A stretch of 64,000 nucleotides of DNA from Aquiluna sp. KACHI24 (GTDB lineage Bacteria > Actinomycetota > Actinomycetes > Actinomycetales > Microbacteriaceae): positions 496,001-560,000 of the forward strand of contig NZ_AP026677.1 in assembly GCF_025997915.1 (NCBI RefSeq). The letters run 5' to 3'. A program made the translations under genes and the position numbers. The notes under the pieces were generated by a model that was not told where the DNA came from, did not search any database, and was given only the letters and a program-made list of their open reading frames with translations. Position 1 is the first letter of the stretch, and every line of letters begins with the position of its first letter. Below are positions 35,801 to 43,974 of the stretch, in pieces.

Positions 35801-36372
35801 CGGATCACCCTCTGGCTGGCATGGAAGCCCTTCTGATGCGGCACTCGGATATGGGCGTCATTGCGCTTCGTGAGACCCAGCTCAAAGACGGAGAGACGGT
35901 CACCATTGCGGGTTTGATTACTCAGGTTGCCCACCGCGTCGCCAGAACCTCTGGGAACCCCTACGGTCAAGTGACGCTGGAGGATTTCTCTGGCGAAATT
36001 TCAGTGATGTTCATGGGTAAGACCTACCTAGAAAACCGCGAGCTCTTGATTGCCGACCAAACAGTCGCCATTCGCGGGCGAATTTCAAGACGCGATGAAG
36101 AGGTGACACTTCAGGCATTCTCGATTGAAGTTTTGGATGCCGGTCGTGAGCAAGGTGGCGTCCTCAGGCTTGCAATCAAGGAGTCCATGGCAAACAAGAC
36201 CATCCTGGGTAAATTGGGTGAAATTCTGGATACCCACCCAGGACCAGTGGAGGTTCAAGTCAAACTGATCGGGTCAGCCGTCAAGCATTTCTTGCTTCCT
36301 CAACGAGTAGCGGTAGGACACGATTTGTTCGGAGAGCTCAAGGCCCTGCTAGGCCCTGATGCAGTCGATTAG
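32884..36372 (+). CDS. dnaE: DNA polymerase III alpha subunit DnaE1
   Basis: The 1162-residue replicative polymerase. Order: PHP domain (HLHNHTEYSMLDGA, MTDHGNTHGAYEFW), polymerase core with the catalytic carboxylates in MPDIDVDFDDRRR near residue 404, helix-hairpin-helix region, and C-terminal OB fold (GETVTIAGLITQV). The PHP metal-ligand motifs look intact, which in actinobacteria provides proofreading. The start is TTG with TAGGAGCGGG upstream. Its TAG overlaps the stop of the convergent flavin reductase gene by four bases. Confidence 0.98.
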   Translation: MSESFVHLHNHTEYSMLDGAARVKKLIAKAVELGMPAIAMTDHGNTHGAYEFWKQAKAQGIKPIIGIEAYVAPGSRLEKSKVRWADGGDDDVSGGGAYSHMTMWSTDNASMQNLFRLSSEAYLSGYYFKPRMDRELLNKYGKGLIATTGCPGGEVQTRLRLGQYDEAIRTAAEFRDIFGEGNFFVEVMDHGLSIEKRVRDDLLRLAKDLSLPLVATNDLHYTNQEDHEAHDALLCVQVGSNIYDQNRFKFESQEYYLKSAAQMRELFKDLPEAANNTLLIAERSEVNFEKRDLMPRFPVPEGETEADWLAKEVWRGMDRRFPNGYSDKHREQAAYELDVIVRMGFPGYFLVVADFISWARSQGIRVGPGRGSAAGSIVAYALGITELDPLEHDLIFERFLNPERLSMPDIDVDFDDRRRPEVIRYVTEKYGDDRVAQIVTFGTIKAKQALKDAARVLAMPYAVGEKLTKAMPPMVLGRDVSLNELIDPAAERYSEAAEFREIIENDEESKRVFDLAQGLESLKRQWGVHAAGVIMSAEPLMDVIPIMKREEDGAIITQFDQPPCEDLGLLKMDFLGLRNLTVLDDALENIRQNRGESVVLEELDLNADEKTFELLSRGDTLGVFQLDGDAMRQLLRQLKPTEFEHISAVIALYRPGPMGMNSHINYAQRKNGQQQSEPVHPELEEPLREILGPTYGLIVYQEQVMAAAQKVAGYSLGQADLLRRAMGKKKPEELEKQYEIFSAGMQERNYSKDAIKALWETLLPFADYAFNKAHSAGYGVLSYWTAYLKANYPAEYMAALLTSVGDSKDKLAIYLNECRKMGIKVLPPDVSESIGVFAAVGDDIRFGLGAIRNVGKNVVDAIVEARQAGKFTSFHDFLSRVGQQATSKRVVESLIKAGAFDSLGHTRRSLIAIHEEAIDSAVVLKKQQASGQMDLFGDLLEEDPAVIEVPTLPEWTKRDLLSHEREMLGLYVSDHPLAGMEALLMRHSDMGVIALRETQLKDGETVTIAGLITQVAHRVARTSGNPYGQVTLEDFSGEISVMFMGKTYLENRELLIADQTVAIRGRISRRDEEVTLQAFSIEVLDAGREQGGVLRLAIKESMANKTILGKLGEILDTHPGPVEVQVKLIGSAVKHFLLPQRVAVGHDLFGELKALLGPDAVD

Positions 36373-36887
36373 TAGTTGTCGGCTAGTCGCTCACCAGTTG
36401 TTAGGTAGCCGCGACGGTAGTAGAGAAGCGGCTCTGCCTCGGAGTTTTCAAACCCGCTGATCACGTCAACAACCACGACCGCGTTTGCCGCAACTTCGAG
36501 CCTTGTCCGCACCTTTCCCAACAGCACCGCAGAGGTCTGGGGAAAAACTGGCACACCCGATACCAGGCTGTACTCAACGTCTTTGAACCGATCTTCTTTG
36601 GGTCCCGCAAGTTTTTGAGACAGCGCAAGGTTTTCGGTTGTCAAGGTGTGGATCGCAACATTCGCTCCCTCAACTAAGTGTGCGTATGAAGAAGAGCCTT
36701 GGGCGATGTTGAAAGAGACCAATGGCGGGTTGGAACCAAGTGAGGTTACCGATGTTGCAGTGAATCCAATCGGAACACCGTCCTCTGTGCTGGCAGTGAT
36801 GATTGCCACACCTGAAGCGTGGCGTCGGAATGCGGCCTTGAGCGCATCTGCGCCAAACAGATTGAAGTCCGTGGATTGATTTGTCAT
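36369..36887 (-). CDS. Flavin reductase-like domain protein
   Basis: A 172-residue FMN-binding protein of the flavin reductase family (HpaC/ActVB-like). The N-terminus ALKAAFRRHASGVAIITA and the segment GFTATSVTSLGSNPPLVSFN are typical; the C-terminus PLLYYRRGYLTTG is also a family hallmark. Such enzymes reduce free flavin with NAD(P)H for a partner monooxygenase, but no partner gene is adjacent, so the substrate pathway is unknown. ATG lies eight bases behind TAACCT on the reverse strand with no clear Shine-Dalgarno, so the mRNA may be leaderless. It is divergent from hisD with a 50-base gap. Confidence 0.88.
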   Translation of the reverse strand: MTNQSTDFNLFGADALKAAFRRHASGVAIITASTEDGVPIGFTATSVTSLGSNPPLVSFNIAQGSSSYAHLVEGANVAIHTLTTENLALSQKLAGPKEDRFKDVEYSLVSGVPVFPQTSAVLLGKVRTRLEVAANAVVVVDVISGFENSEAEPLLYYRRGYLTTGERLADNY

Positions 36888-36937
36888 CTTAGATAAGGTT
36901 AGAGCATCAAATTCACCAAATTATTCCGAGGTATTGA

Positions 36938-38242
36938 TTGCGGCTTTTAGAACTAACGGGCCCGATTACATCTTCGCGGGTGAATCTTTTGATTCCCAGG
37001 GCCACAGTCCAGAACAACTCAGCGATTGAGGCGAGTGTTTGGACGATCTGCGAAGAGGTTAGAACCCTCGGGGAGGCAGCCCTTCGTGACCATGCCCAGA
37101 AGTTCGATCGCGTGTTGCCGGCATCGTTCAAGGTCTCACGTGAACAGCTTCGTTCCGCGCTAGAAAACACAGCGCCAGATCTTGTCGCTGCACTCGAAGA
37201 GGCAATTACGAGAGTTCGTCGCGTTAGCGCTGCAGTTGTGTCAACGGAGGTGAGCGTCGAACTTGGTGATGGTGCCAATGTCACTCAGCGCTACGTACCG
37301 GTAGATTCTGTCGGTTTGTATGTTCCCGGTGGCAAGGCTGTCTATCCGTCCAGCGTGATCATGAACGTGGTTCCGGCTCAGGTTGCCAACGTCCCACGAA
37401 TCGTAATTGCCTCCCCAGCTCAGGCGGAATATGACGGGCTACCACACCCGAGCATTCTCGCCGCCGCTGAGCTCTTAGGGGTGCATGAGGTCTATGCCAT
37501 CGGTGGTGCCAGTGCGGTAGCTGCTTTTGCGCACGGGGTTTCGGAAATAGGCCTGGATCCAGTCACGATGGTTACCGGACCGGGAAATATTTATGTTGCC
37601 ACCGCCAAACGTCTATTGCGCGGCAAAATCGGAATCGACTCTGAGGCCGGTCCCACCGAAATCCTGATCGTCGCCGACAAGACAGCTAATCCAGCTTTCG
37701 TTGCCGCCGACCTTATTTCCCAAGCCGAGCACGACGAGAACGCCGCAGCGGTTTTGGTCACCGACTCGAGGGAGTTGATTGACAGCGTTTCTCGGGAGGT
37801 TGACCGTCAGCTTGCCATGGCCGACAACCGCGAGCGAGCTGCAATCTCGCTCGCAGGGGAACAGTCCGCGCTGGTCTTGGTGGAGGACTTAGAGGCGGCC
37901 ATCGCTGTGGCGAATCACTATGCCACCGAACACCTTGAGATTCAGACTGAGAGACCTCAAGAGGTTGCCCAGCGAATCACCAACGCTGGGGCGCTTTTTA
38001 TCGGTGACTTTTCTCCCGTGAGCTTGGGTGATTACCTTGCAGGATCCAACCACGTGTTGCCAACCTCGCAGCAGGCAAAGTTTGGCCCAGGTCTTGGGGT
38101 GCACACATTCCTGAGACCGCAGCAGGTGATCTCCTACTCGAAGAGTGCGCTGGCCCAGATTTCTCGCAAGCTAGAGATCTTGTCTCATACCGAGGGTCTC
38201 TCCGCGCACGGCACCGCAGCTTCGATCAGAGAGGATCGCTGA
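36938..38242 (+). CDS. hisD: Histidinol dehydrogenase
   Basis: A 434-residue zinc enzyme performing the last two oxidations of histidine synthesis (histidinol to histidine). [16 protein letters not shown]-type segment, [21 protein letters not shown], the QAEHDE zinc/catalytic motif and EHLEIQT are present. The start is TTG with CCGAGG five bases upstream; no ATG or GTG fits. No other his gene follows; nrdR starts on the stop codon instead, so the histidine pathway is not clustered here. Confidence 0.95.
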   Translation: MRLLELTGPITSSRVNLLIPRATVQNNSAIEASVWTICEEVRTLGEAALRDHAQKFDRVLPASFKVSREQLRSALENTAPDLVAALEEAITRVRRVSAAVVSTEVSVELGDGANVTQRYVPVDSVGLYVPGGKAVYPSSVIMNVVPAQVANVPRIVIASPAQAEYDGLPHPSILAAAELLGVHEVYAIGGASAVAAFAHGVSEIGLDPVTMVTGPGNIYVATAKRLLRGKIGIDSEAGPTEILIVADKTANPAFVAADLISQAEHDENAAAVLVTDSRELIDSVSREVDRQLAMADNRERAAISLAGEQSALVLVEDLEAAIAVANHYATEHLEIQTERPQEVAQRITNAGALFIGDFSPVSLGDYLAGSNHVLPTSQQAKFGPGLGVHTFLRPQQVISYSKSALAQISRKLEILSHTEGLSAHGTAASIREDR

Positions 38243-38685
38243 TGTTCTGTCCATTTTGTAGAAATTCAGATTCTCGAGTAATCGACTCGAGGACTTCGGA
38301 TGATGGTTCGTCGATTCGACGTCGTCGTCAGTGTCCAGAGTGCCAAAAGCGATTCACGACAGTTGAGACTGCGAGCCTGATGGTTACCAAGCGCTCGGGC
38401 GTAACAGAACCTTTTTCAAGAGACAAGATCGTCAGTGGTGTTCGCAAGGCGTGTCAGGGTAGGCCTGTTACCGATGCCGACCTGGCTTTGCTGGCTCAGC
38501 AGGTCGAGGAGACTCTGCGTGCCACCGGGGCAGCATCGATTGAGGCTCAGGACATCGGTCTAGCGATTCTCGATCCGCTTCGCAACCTGGACCATGTTGC
38601 CTACATGAGATTTGCGAGCGTCTATCAGGCCTGGGATTCACTTGATGATTTTGAAAACGCGATTGAGAGCCTGAGGGCCGAATGA
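38242..38685 (+). CDS. nrdR: Transcriptional repressor NrdR
   Basis: A 147-residue regulator of ribonucleotide reductase genes. It has the N-terminal zinc ribbon with C3, C6, C31 and C34 (CPFC, CPEC) and an ATP-cone domain (about residues 49-139, [20 protein letters not shown]). ATP/dATP binding switches DNA binding. Its own targets (nrd genes) are not in this window. ATG overlaps the hisD TGA by one base, and the stop overlaps pyrD by four. Confidence 0.97.
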   Translation: MFCPFCRNSDSRVIDSRTSDDGSSIRRRRQCPECQKRFTTVETASLMVTKRSGVTEPFSRDKIVSGVRKACQGRPVTDADLALLAQQVEETLRATGAASIEAQDIGLAILDPLRNLDHVAYMRFASVYQAWDSLDDFENAIESLRAE

Positions 38686-39674
38686 TCTATCGCGCACTCT
38701 TCAACGTCTTTTTCAAGCGTCTCGACCCAGAAGTTGCGCATCACCTGGTGGTCGCGGTTCTCGAGTTCCTAGCTGCAGTCGGAGTTCTTCGGGCCCCCAG
38801 GAAGCCCAGAGACATCAGGGTGATGGGGATTCTCTTTGAAAATCGATTTGGACTCGCGGCGGGCTTTGATAAAAATGCAAAGCTGATCAAACCCATGCAT
38901 GCCTTGGGGTTTGGGCACGTCGAGATTGGCACTGTCACACCAAGGCCCCAGCCTGGTAACCCAAAGCCGAGAATGTTCAGACTCCCAGAGCACAAGGCTC
39001 TGATAAATCGCATGGGTTTCAATAATGATGGTGCAGAGGTAATTGCCAAGCGCCTCAAGAAGTTGCGCGAGAGTAGTGACAACCTACCTGTGATCGGTGT
39101 GAACATAGGTAAAAACAAGGACACTCCGGCCGAATTTGCTTACCAGGATTACCAGATGGCTGCCGCGGCGCTCTCCCCATATGCTGACTACCTTGTGGTG
39201 AACGTGTCATCACCTAACACTCCGGGGCTCAGAGATTTGCAGCAGGTTGAAGCACTGAGGCCGATTTTGGATGCCACAATCGAAAATGCCTCAGGAAAGC
39301 CAGTGCTTCTAAAGCTCTCTCCAGATCTTGCCGACCAAGACTTGATTGACATTCTGCACATGGTCAAGAGCACCAAGCTTGCAGGCGTCATAGCCGCGAA
39401 CACCACCATCGGCCGAAATTTGAAGGCCGATCCAGCCGTGTTGGCTGAGGCGGGCGGACTTTCCGGGCCGATTTTGCGCTCTAGGTCTTTGGAGATGCTT
39501 CGCATTATCCGGCAAGAATTGGACCGCTCCTACTGCGTCATTTCGGTGGGCGGAGTAAACACCAGGATCGAAGTTCAGGCTCGAGTTTCGCTCGGGGCTG
39601 ACCTAGTTCAGGGGTACACCGGCTTCATTTATAACGGACCGCTTTGGCCTGCCCGCCTCGCAAAAATCGACTAG
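38682..39674 (+). CDS. pyrD: Quinone-dependent dihydroorotate dehydrogenase
   Basis: A 330-residue FMN enzyme of class 2, oxidising dihydroorotate to orotate with membrane quinone (pyrimidine synthesis). N-terminal membrane-binding helices precede the barrel; [42 protein letters not shown] and SVGGVNT are class 2 motifs. ATG overlaps nrdR. The TAG stop shares CTAG with the stop of the convergent aldo/keto reductase. Confidence 0.97.
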   Translation: MIYRALFNVFFKRLDPEVAHHLVVAVLEFLAAVGVLRAPRKPRDIRVMGILFENRFGLAAGFDKNAKLIKPMHALGFGHVEIGTVTPRPQPGNPKPRMFRLPEHKALINRMGFNNDGAEVIAKRLKKLRESSDNLPVIGVNIGKNKDTPAEFAYQDYQMAAAALSPYADYLVVNVSSPNTPGLRDLQQVEALRPILDATIENASGKPVLLKLSPDLADQDLIDILHMVKSTKLAGVIAANTTIGRNLKADPAVLAEAGGLSGPILRSRSLEMLRIIRQELDRSYCVISVGGVNTRIEVQARVSLGADLVQGYTGFIYNGPLWPARLAKID

Positions 39675-40672
39675 CAGGGACGCTCTGACGGAGACTTAGT
39701 CAGGCTCGGGTCAGTCATGTAGAGGCCGTCTAGGACCTCGTCGACCTTGGCCATGACATCAGCTGGAATCTCAACGCCTGAAGCGCCGAGGTTGTCCTTC
39801 ATCTGCTCCGGCCTGGATGCTCCAACAATTGCAGCTGAGACGGCCTTGTTTTGCAGGACCCAAGCAAGCGCAAACTGAGCCGTGGTCAGTCCGAGTCCAT
39901 CGGCTAGCGGGCGAAGGTTTTGCACCGCAGTTAGGGTGGCCTCGCCCATGAACTTCTCAACGATTGAAGACATTGCAGGGTCAGCAGCGCGCGAACCCTC
40001 TGGAGCTGGTTGCCCAGGCAAGTACTTTCCAGTTAGCACACCCTGTGCCATAGGTGACCAAACAATCTGCCCCAGACCAAGCTCGAGGCTGGTGGGAATC
40101 ACCTCGGCCTCGATTACGCGCCAGAGCATCGAATACTGAGGTTGGTTGGAGATTAATTTGAAACCCAGCTCGGAGGCGAGCTTTTGCCCAGCGCGAATCT
40201 GCTCTGCATTCCACTCGGATACTCCGACATAGAGCACCTTGCCCATGCGTACCAGGTCGGCAAAAGCCTGCATGGTTTCCTCAAGCGGAGTTTCGTAGTC
40301 GAAGCGGTGTGCCTGGTAGAGGTCAACGTAGTCGGTTTGCAGGCGTTGCAGCGAACCGTTGATGGACTCAAAAATGTGCTTGCGGCTGAGGCCACAGTCA
40401 TTCGGACCCTTTGCTGCAACTGGCCAGTAGACCTTAGTAAGAATCTCAATTCCCTCGCGGCGCTGACCCTTGAGTGCCTTGCCAAGGACTACCTCAGCTG
40501 CTTGATTGGCATAGGCGTCTGCAGTGTCGAAAGTTGTGATACCACCCTCAAGGGCTGCGTTCACGGTTGCGATTGCCTGCTCCTCGGCAACTTGAGAAGC
40601 GTGGGTGAGCCAGTTTCCGTAGATCAGCTCGGAGACTTTCAGGCCGGAGTTACCAAGGTAGCGATGCTTCAT
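39671..40672 (-). CDS. Aldo/keto reductase (Kv-beta/YghZ-like)
   Basis: A 333-residue NADPH-dependent reductase with the (alpha/beta)8 fold. The catalytic aspartate and tyrosine are in TFDTADAYANQAAE, the histidine in LYQAHRFD, and the C-terminal cofactor segment reads IVGASRPEQMKDNLGAS. The physiological substrate cannot be told. AGGG precedes the ATG. It is 16 bases downstream of the DUF3043 gene on the same strand and convergent with pyrD. Confidence 0.92.
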   Translation of the reverse strand: MKHRYLGNSGLKVSELIYGNWLTHASQVAEEQAIATVNAALEGGITTFDTADAYANQAAEVVLGKALKGQRREGIEILTKVYWPVAAKGPNDCGLSRKHIFESINGSLQRLQTDYVDLYQAHRFDYETPLEETMQAFADLVRMGKVLYVGVSEWNAEQIRAGQKLASELGFKLISNQPQYSMLWRVIEAEVIPTSLELGLGQIVWSPMAQGVLTGKYLPGQPAPEGSRAADPAMSSIVEKFMGEATLTAVQNLRPLADGLGLTTAQFALAWVLQNKAVSAAIVGASRPEQMKDNLGASGVEIPADVMAKVDEVLDGLYMTDPSLTKSPSERPC

Positions 40673-40688
40673 TTTCTGCCCTAACTGA

Positions 40689-41225
40689 CTAGTCGACTTT
40701 TGCGAATCTCGAAACTTGTGGCTTTGGAATCCTTAGCGAACGCATTTGGATCGAGCGCATCGCGCCATACCAACCCAGTCCGCCCTCTACCTTGTCGGCA
40801 CCAAACTTCTTGGCAACGCGCTTCTTGACTGAGCGGGAGACCAGGAAGGCGTCGAATGCAACAACGAGAAACAGCGACCACATGGCAAACAGCGAAATCA
40901 GTTGCACTTCGTAACTATCGATGAAGGTTGTGAGGACGACAAGGAACATGGCCGGAAGGACCATTTCTCCCGCGGTGAATCGGGCATCTACTAGGTCGCG
41001 AACAAACTTGCGCTGCGGGCCCTTGTCGCGGTAGGTCAGGTAACGTTCGTCACCGGCCATCATGCCTTCTCTAGCCTTCTGGCGCTCCTCGCGGAGCTTC
41101 TCGCGCTGGGCCTTTCGAGCCTCTTTGCTGCGATCGCCAACCAAAGGCTTCTTGCGCGCTTGCTCGCTAACTTTGCGCGGGGGAGTGGGTCTACCCTTGC
41201 CGGCTGATGAATTGGTTTCTGACAT
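40689..41225 (-). CDS. DUF3043 membrane protein
   Basis: A 178-residue actinobacterial protein: a highly charged N-terminal third (RSKEARKAQREKLREERQ) and the segment RYLTYRDKGPQRKFVRDLVD in the middle, followed by two membrane helices at about residues 98-118 and 122-142. ATG at 41225 is preceded by GAGAGG; the open frame extends 33 codons further but without homology. Function is unknown, the family being common next to quinolinate or respiratory genes in actinobacteria. It shares a 36-base divergent region with the M20 peptidase gene. Confidence 0.88.
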   Translation of the reverse strand: MSETNSSAGKGRPTPPRKVSEQARKKPLVGDRSKEARKAQREKLREERQKAREGMMAGDERYLTYRDKGPQRKFVRDLVDARFTAGEMVLPAMFLVVLTTFIDSYEVQLISLFAMWSLFLVVAFDAFLVSRSVKKRVAKKFGADKVEGGLGWYGAMRSIQMRSLRIPKPQVSRFAKVD

Positions 41226-41249
41226 GCGGAACCTCTCGAGATCTGCGAC

Positions 41250-41256
41250 TAGATTA
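41250..41256. promoter_or_regulatory. Bidirectional -10 element TAGATTA
   Basis: On the plus strand TAGATT (41250-41255) is six bases before the M20 ATG. On the minus strand TAATCT (complement of 41251-41256) lies 25 bases before the DUF3043 ATG, which has its own Shine-Dalgarno. One seven-base element could thus serve both divergent genes, leaderless on one side. Confidence 0.5.
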
Positions 41257-41261
41257 TCGCC

Positions 41262-42665
41262 ATGACATTCTCTAAAGTCTCGGTTTCCAGCGAACTGCAA
41301 GCCAAAGTTGAATCTTTTGTTCAAGAAAACTTCTCACTTGCGGTTGGGGATCTTGGGGAGTTAGTCAAGATTCCGGGAATTGCTTGGCCAAGCTTTGACC
41401 CGAACAATCTGAATCGTTCCGCTGAAGCAGTGAAGAATCTACTTTCTGCGACTGGGTTATTTGACTTTGTAGAAATCAGAACCGCACTCAAGCCAAATGG
41501 CGAACCTGGCTCTCCCGCAGTCCTCGCGCGCAGGGCGGCCAAGAACGACGCGCCTCATGTTCTGCTCTACGCCCACCATGACGTCCAGCCACCAGGAAAT
41601 CCAGAGCTCTGGGAGAGTGAGCCATTTCAGGCCACCCTGAAGGGGGAGAGGCTTTATGGTCGCGGTGTCAGCGATGACAAAGCTGGGGTAATTACCCACG
41701 TCTATGCGCTCAAATCCCTTGCTCAGTTGGCCGGAGACGTGAACCTGGGAATTACATTGTTTATCGAGGGCGAAGAAGAGGCCGGTAGCGAGTCCTTCTC
41801 GAACTTCCTGGCAGACAATCGGGCAGAGCTCGCGGCTGATTTGATCATTGTCGCCGATAGCGGCAACTGGTCAATCGACACTCCTGCTTTGACCAGCACC
41901 CTTCGCGGCGTGGTCTCGCAGACCTTCACGCTCAAGACGATGGATCACGCACTTCACTCTGGAATGTTTGGCGGTCCACTCCCAGACGCGATGACCGCCA
42001 TGGTGAAGCTCTTGGCAACGCTCAACGATGAGGCCGGAAATGTTGCCGTGGCTGGCCTCAAAACCGTTGATGTCGCGGAGCTGCCGTTCTCAGATGCTGA
42101 TTTCAGGGAGCAGGCAGGTCTACTTGATGGCGTTGAACGTATCGGCACCTATTCACTTTTGAAGCAAAACTGGGGCGCTCCTGCGATCACGATCATCGGC
42201 TTGGATGCCCCGGCGGTTGCCACGTCTTCGAACACTGCTCAGCCACAAATCACTGCTCGTATCTCGATGCGTTTAGCTCCCGGTGAGGACCCAAATCACG
42301 GCCTTGCCATGCTGCGTGAGCACCTAGTGGCACATGCGCCCTATGGAGCGCACATCGAGTTTGGTCACTCCGAGCAAGGTCCTGGATACTTTGCCAAGCA
42401 GGGCTGGGCAGCCGAACTCGCCAAGGAAATTTTGGGAAGGGTTTGGCCTGAGCCCGCAGTCGAGATCGGTGTCGGTGGTTCGATCCCGTTTATTTCAGAA
42501 TTCGCGACAGTATTCCCAGAGGCAGAAATTCTCGTCACTGGCGTCGAGGACCCCGATTCCAGGGCTCACTCTCCAAATGAGTCCCAACATCTTCCAACCC
42601 TCAAGCGAGCAATCACCGCAGAAGCGCTGCTACTGCTCGCTGGGAATCAGATGCGTCGCAGCTAG
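41262..42665 (+). CDS. M20-family metallopeptidase (dipeptidase)
   Basis: A 467-residue zinc peptidase. Metal-binding and catalytic blocks are YAHHDVQPPG (about residue 104), GRGVSDDKAG, the general base in EGEEEAGS, and a C-terminal histidine in DSRAHSPNES. It cleaves dipeptides or removes acyl groups; probable peptide turnover in the cytoplasm. The ATG follows TAGATT by six bases with no ribosome binding site, so a leaderless mRNA is likely. Confidence 0.92.
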   Translation: MTFSKVSVSSELQAKVESFVQENFSLAVGDLGELVKIPGIAWPSFDPNNLNRSAEAVKNLLSATGLFDFVEIRTALKPNGEPGSPAVLARRAAKNDAPHVLLYAHHDVQPPGNPELWESEPFQATLKGERLYGRGVSDDKAGVITHVYALKSLAQLAGDVNLGITLFIEGEEEAGSESFSNFLADNRAELAADLIIVADSGNWSIDTPALTSTLRGVVSQTFTLKTMDHALHSGMFGGPLPDAMTAMVKLLATLNDEAGNVAVAGLKTVDVAELPFSDADFREQAGLLDGVERIGTYSLLKQNWGAPAITIIGLDAPAVATSSNTAQPQITARISMRLAPGEDPNHGLAMLREHLVAHAPYGAHIEFGHSEQGPGYFAKQGWAAELAKEILGRVWPEPAVEIGVGGSIPFISEFATVFPEAEILVTGVEDPDSRAHSPNESQHLPTLKRAITAEALLLLAGNQMRRS

Positions 42666-42692
42666 TTAAACTTGTAGGCAACAGGAGGAAAC

Positions 42693-43028
42693 ATGTCACA
42701 GGCACACGGTGTAGTACTTACCCCAACGGCGGTTGAGAAGGTGAAGAATCTGCTTACCGCAGAGGGTAGAGACGATTTGCGCTTGCGAGTGGCTGTTGAG
42801 CCAGGCGGCTGCTCAGGTCTGATCTACCAGCTTTTCTTTGACGAACAGGTTGAAGAAGCCGACGCAATCGTTGCCTTTGATGGCGTTGAGGTGGTCGTTG
42901 ACCCGATGAGCGTTCCTTACCTGGATGGCGCTTCGATTGATTTTGAGGACTCAATCCAGAAACAAGGCTTTACCATCGACAATCCAAATGCTGCCGGTAC
43001 CTGCGCATGTGGAGATTCCTTCAGCTAA
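42693..43028 (+). CDS. erpA: A-type iron-sulfur cluster carrier (HesB/ErpA family)
   Basis: A 111-residue protein with the three conserved cysteines C40 (GGCSG), C104 and C106 (TCACG). It delivers Fe-S clusters to apoproteins. AGGAGGAAAC precedes the ATG. It sits 27 bases behind the M20 gene and just upstream of the cytochrome oxidase operon; the Rieske protein encoded at 49409-50431 is a plausible client. The ErpA versus IscA distinction is by resemblance. Confidence 0.93.
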   Translation: MSQAHGVVLTPTAVEKVKNLLTAEGRDDLRLRVAVEPGGCSGLIYQLFFDEQVEEADAIVAFDGVEVVVDPMSVPYLDGASIDFEDSIQKQGFTIDNPNAAGTCACGDSFS

Positions 43029-43105
43029 ATCGGTGCGAAACGCCTGAAACTAGAGAGTTTTGGGTCTAGACTTTTACCGTCTGCAGCCCAAGAAGGATGT
43101 CTCAC

Positions 43106-43972
43106 TTGTCTAAGATTCGCCGCCGATTTTCGGCCCTAGCGTTGGCTTCCGCAGCAGCTCTAGTGCTCACCGGTTGTTCCCCAGAGCTTGAGCGAGGCTT
43201 TTTGCCCGACGCTTGGGGAGTAACCAACCACACGGACCGCATCATCCACCTCTGGAACACCTCTTGGATCGTGCTGCTAGCTGTTGGTGCACTGTCCTGG
43301 GGGCTTATGGCATGGGCGCTGATTGTCTACCGTCGCCGCAAGGGCGAGACCGGCATGCCCCAGCAGCTTCGCTACAACATGCCAATTGAGACTTTGTTCA
43401 CGGTTATCCCATTGATCATGGTGGTTGGCTTCTTTGCCTTCACGGCTCGTGACATGGCAGCCATCGAGGCGAAGACCGAGAACCCAGACGTGGTTATCGA
43501 GGTAATCGGTAAGCAGTGGAGCTGGGACTTCAACTATGTAAACGACAACGTTTACTTCTCGGGCATCCAGGCTCAGTTCACCGGAGACGAAGAGAACATC
43601 ATGGAAACTCTTCCGACCCTTTATCTTCCAGTTGGCAAGACGGTTCAGATTGATTTGACCGCTCGCGATGTCATTCACTCCTTCTGGGTGGTGGACTTCC
43701 TGTACAAGAAGGACATGTTCCCAGGTCAGACCAACCACATGTATTTCACTCCCCTCAAGGAGGGCACATATGTTGGTAAGTGTGCTGAACTCTGTGGTGA
43801 GTATCACTCCATGATGCTTTTCAACGTCAAGGTAGTTTCTGAGGCCGAGTACGAAGCTCAAATGCAGGCGCTAGCAGCTGCGGGCAACGTAGGGCAGCTG
43901 TCGGGCGAGTACGACAGAAACCAGAACCTCCCAGGTGGCGACCCAAGCAAGAGAACTGATTCAGAGGAATAA
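43106..43972 (+). CDS. ctaC: Cytochrome c oxidase subunit II
   Basis: A 288-residue lipoprotein carrying the CuA centre of the aa3 oxidase. Signal peptide with lipobox VLTGC (C24), two membrane helices, and a cupredoxin domain with [23 protein letters not shown] prefer the TTG at 43106 because AGAAGGA (43091-43097) is then eight bases upstream; the ATG at 43097 overlaps that site. First gene of ctaC-ctaD-ctaF; the oxidase receives electrons directly from the cytochrome bcc complex. Confidence 0.95.
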   Translation: MSKIRRRFSALALASAAALVLTGCSPELERGFLPDAWGVTNHTDRIIHLWNTSWIVLLAVGALSWGLMAWALIVYRRRKGETGMPQQLRYNMPIETLFTVIPLIMVVGFFAFTARDMAAIEAKTENPDVVIEVIGKQWSWDFNYVNDNVYFSGIQAQFTGDEENIMETLPTLYLPVGKTVQIDLTARDVIHSFWVVDFLYKKDMFPGQTNHMYFTPLKEGTYVGKCAELCGEYHSMMLFNVKVVSEAEYEAQMQALAAAGNVGQLSGEYDRNQNLPGGDPSKRTDSEE

Positions 43973-43974
43973 AC

